DNA from: Actinomycetes bacterium
Lineage (GTDB): Bacteria; Actinomycetota; Actinomycetes; Mycobacteriales; Micromonosporaceae
DNA: 8,066 bases
NCBI GenBank assembly: GCA_023437285.1
Contig: JAEZGP010000195.1
Coordinates: forward strand, 1 to 8,066
Direction of reading: 5' to 3'
The translations under genes were made by a program, and so were the position numbers. Within the stretch, counting starts at the first letter, position 1. Every line of letters begins with the position of its first letter. The notes under the pieces were generated by a model. The model was given only the letters and a program-made list of their open reading frames with translations, was not told the origin of the DNA and made no database searches. Below, piece by piece: positions 7,106 to 8,066 of this stretch.

Positions 7106-7513
7106 TTAGACCTGCTGGATGCGCAGGAGGTTGCCGGCGGGATCGCGCACGGCGCAGTCGCGGATCCCGTACGGCTGGTCGGTCGGCTCCTGAACGATGT
7201 CGGCGTCGCTGGCCTGCAACCGCTCGAAGGTGCCGTCCACGTCCTTGGTGGCCAGAACGATACCGGCGAAGGTGCCCTTGGCCATCATTTCGGTGATCAT
7301 ACGGCGCTCGTCGTCGGTGATGCCGGGGTCGACCGCCGGCGGGTGCAGGACGATGGAGGTGGTGGGCTGCTCGGCGGGGCCGACGGTGATCCAGCGCATC
7401 CCGCCGTACCCGACGTCCTTGCGGACCTCGAACCCGAGGACGTCGCGGTAGAAGGCGAGGGACTGCTCTGGGTCGGTCTGCGGTAGAAAACTCGCGTTAA
7501 TGGTGATGTCCAT
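7106..7513 (-). CDS. VOC (glyoxalase/bleomycin-resistance fold) protein, probably non-metal
   Basis: The 135-residue protein has the paired beta-alpha-beta-beta-beta repeat of the vicinal oxygen chelate superfamily. Repeat 1 contains [12 protein letters not shown] (19-30) and [10 protein letters not shown] (36-45). Repeat 2 contains [17 protein letters not shown] (84-100) and [18 protein letters not shown] (115-132). The full single-domain length is present. Positions normally holding metal ligands appear replaced: Asn6 for the first His, Gly84 for the second, Arg131 for the final Glu. I therefore expect a ligand-binding or sequestering protein rather than a glyoxalase; this rests on alignment by eye. 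The ATG at 7513 lacks a Shine-Dalgarno sequence but has TAGCCT 7 nt upstream, so a leaderless message is likely. It starts 5 nt after the AraC-type gene ends and is followed by the UvrA-like ATPase. The three genes plausibly form one functional unit. Confidence 0.88.
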   Translation of the reverse strand: MDITINASFLPQTDPEQSLAFYRDVLGFEVRKDVGYGGMRWITVGPAEQPTTSIVLHPPAVDPGITDDERRMITEMMAKGTFAGIVLATKDVDGTFERLQASDADIVQEPTDQPYGIRDCAVRDPAGNLLRIQQV

Positions 7514-7518
7514 AACGG

Positions 7519-7965
7519 TCAGGCTAGTTGCGGCCGCCCGGTGCGCGCTTCTCGAATCCTGATCGGTCGGGTCACCTGTCTGGTGTGGCAGGACGGCATC
7601 TCGGCGGCCGCCCGGCCGAGTTCGCGGGCCCGGTAGGCGCTGGGCGGCATGCCGACCAGCTCGGTGAACCGGGTGCTAAAGGTGCCTAGGGAGGAACAAC
7701 CGACCGCGAAGCAGACGTCGGTGACGGTGAGGTCGCCCCGGCGCAGCAGGGCCATGGCCCGCTCGATGCGTCGCGTCATCAGGTACGCGTACGGCGACTC
7801 CCCGTACGCGAGCTTGAACTGGCGGCTGAGGTGACCGGCCGACATGTTCACGCCCCGGGCGAGGGCCTCCACGTCGAGGGGCCGCGCGTACTCGCGGTCC
7901 ATCCGGTCGCGCACGCGCCGGAGCAGGACGAGTTCGCGCAGGCGCGGGTCGGTCGTGGCGGTCAC
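7519..7965 (-). CDS. AraC family transcriptional regulator, DNA-binding domain only
   Basis: The 148-residue protein is almost entirely an AraC/XylS DNA-binding domain, so it probably acts as a DNA-binding activator. The first helix-turn-helix spans about 31-53 (DVEALARGVNMSAGHLSRQF), the linker helix contains RRIERAMALLRRG (65-77), and the second helix-turn-helix spans about 80-101. It ends with the family signature GMPPSAYRAR (105-114). There is no N-terminal ligand-binding domain, unlike AraC itself, so any signal must act on expression, on the short basic C-terminal tail (115-148), or through a partner. The start is GTG at 7965: no ATG lies upstream in frame, and the MTATTDPRLRELVLLRRVRDR opening looks native. 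Met22 is a less likely alternative. A CAGGCT box 7 nt before the GTG weakly suggests a leaderless message. The VOC gene follows after 5 nt and is the obvious candidate target. Confidence 0.88.
   Translation of the reverse strand: MTATTDPRLRELVLLRRVRDRMDREYARPLDVEALARGVNMSAGHLSRQFKLAYGESPYAYLMTRRIERAMALLRRGDLTVTDVCFAVGCSSLGTFSTRFTELVGMPPSAYRARELGRAAAEMPSCHTRQVTRPIRIREARTGRPQLA
7521..7526 (-). promoter_or_regulatory. Candidate -10 box (TAGCCT) for a leaderless VOC transcript, inside the araC-type stop region
   Basis: On the minus strand TAGCCT is followed by 7 nt and the VOC ATG at 7513. It overlaps the TGA (7521-7519) of the preceding gene. With no Shine-Dalgarno sequence there, this suggests a promoter serving the VOC and UvrA-like genes independently of the regulator. 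Confidence 0.4.
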
Positions 7966-7972
7966 GGATAAC

Positions 7973-7978
7973 AGCCTG
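7973..7978 (-). promoter_or_regulatory. Possible -10 box (CAGGCT) of the AraC-type gene
   Basis: CAGGCT differs by one base from the TAGGCT before the left-edge membrane gene and has the same 7-nt distance to the start codon, with no Shine-Dalgarno sequence. The first T of TANNNT is missing, so support is weak. Confidence 0.2.
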
Positions 7979-8027
7979 CCCGCCGAACCGCCCGCTGCCC
8001 AGGCCCGACGGGCACCAAAACGCGATC

Positions 8028-8053
8028 GGGGGGGGGGCCGGCGGGGGGGGGGG
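8028..8053. other. Two long G runs at the window end, probable sequencing artefact
   Basis: A run of ten G (8028-8037) and a run of eleven G (8043-8053) are separated by CCGGC. No gene spans them. Such runs at the end of a sequence are typical of low-quality bases, so the final 40 nt should not be trusted. Confidence 0.5.
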
Positions 8054-8066
8054 CGGCCCCGGGAGG

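Overview
The window is about 8 kb of very GC-rich DNA. Codon use, TANNNT-type -10 boxes, GTG starts and the protein families (actinobacterial DUF1801, a VOC protein beside an AraC-type regulator, a RimJ/RimL-like acetyltransferase) point to a filamentous actinomycete. Micromonosporaceae (Actinoplanes or Micromonospora relatives) is my best guess from family resemblance, not a demonstrated placement. I see no tRNA, rRNA, CRISPR array, transposase, integrase or phage gene, and no new defence or biosynthetic system. It reads as ordinary accessory chromosome with some regulatory detail.

Left part (1-1152): the N-terminal 72 codons of a minus-strand membrane protein run off the left edge. A divergent, unusually AT-rich intergenic stretch (about 219-423) drives a small secreted protein (424-993) of unknown function. 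That gene is a closed single-gene unit: a recognisable promoter, a good ribosome-binding site, tandem stops and a 17-bp perfect hairpin terminator.

Middle part (1153-4627), all on the plus strand: a GNAT acetyltransferase, a zinc alcohol dehydrogenase of the threonine-dehydrogenase-like group, a DUF1801 protein, and a second zinc alcohol dehydrogenase closely resembling the secondary-alcohol dehydrogenases of Thermoanaerobacter and Clostridium. Each gene has its own intergenic space, so these look like separate transcription units. The two dehydrogenase genes share word-level similarity in their upstream regions, which hints at common control.

Right part (4681-7965), all on the minus strand: an AraC-type regulator that is little more than a DNA-binding domain, a VOC protein 5 bp downstream, and a UvrA-like twin ABC ATPase 40 bp further on. 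The ATPase lacks the UvrB-interaction region and so resembles the UvrA2/DrrC drug-tolerance type rather than the repair enzyme. The three look like one small regulator-binder-ATPase cassette, possibly for tolerance to a DNA-active compound; that role is inference. A 15-bp perfect hairpin separates this block from the converging dehydrogenase gene.

A recurrent detail is start-site architecture. The left membrane gene, the GNAT gene and the VOC gene (and, less well, the AraC gene) lack a Shine-Dalgarno sequence but have a TANNNT box 6-7 nt before the start codon, as expected for leaderless mRNAs. The other five genes have plausible Shine-Dalgarno sequences. The last 40 bases hold two long G runs that look like low-quality sequence at a contig end.
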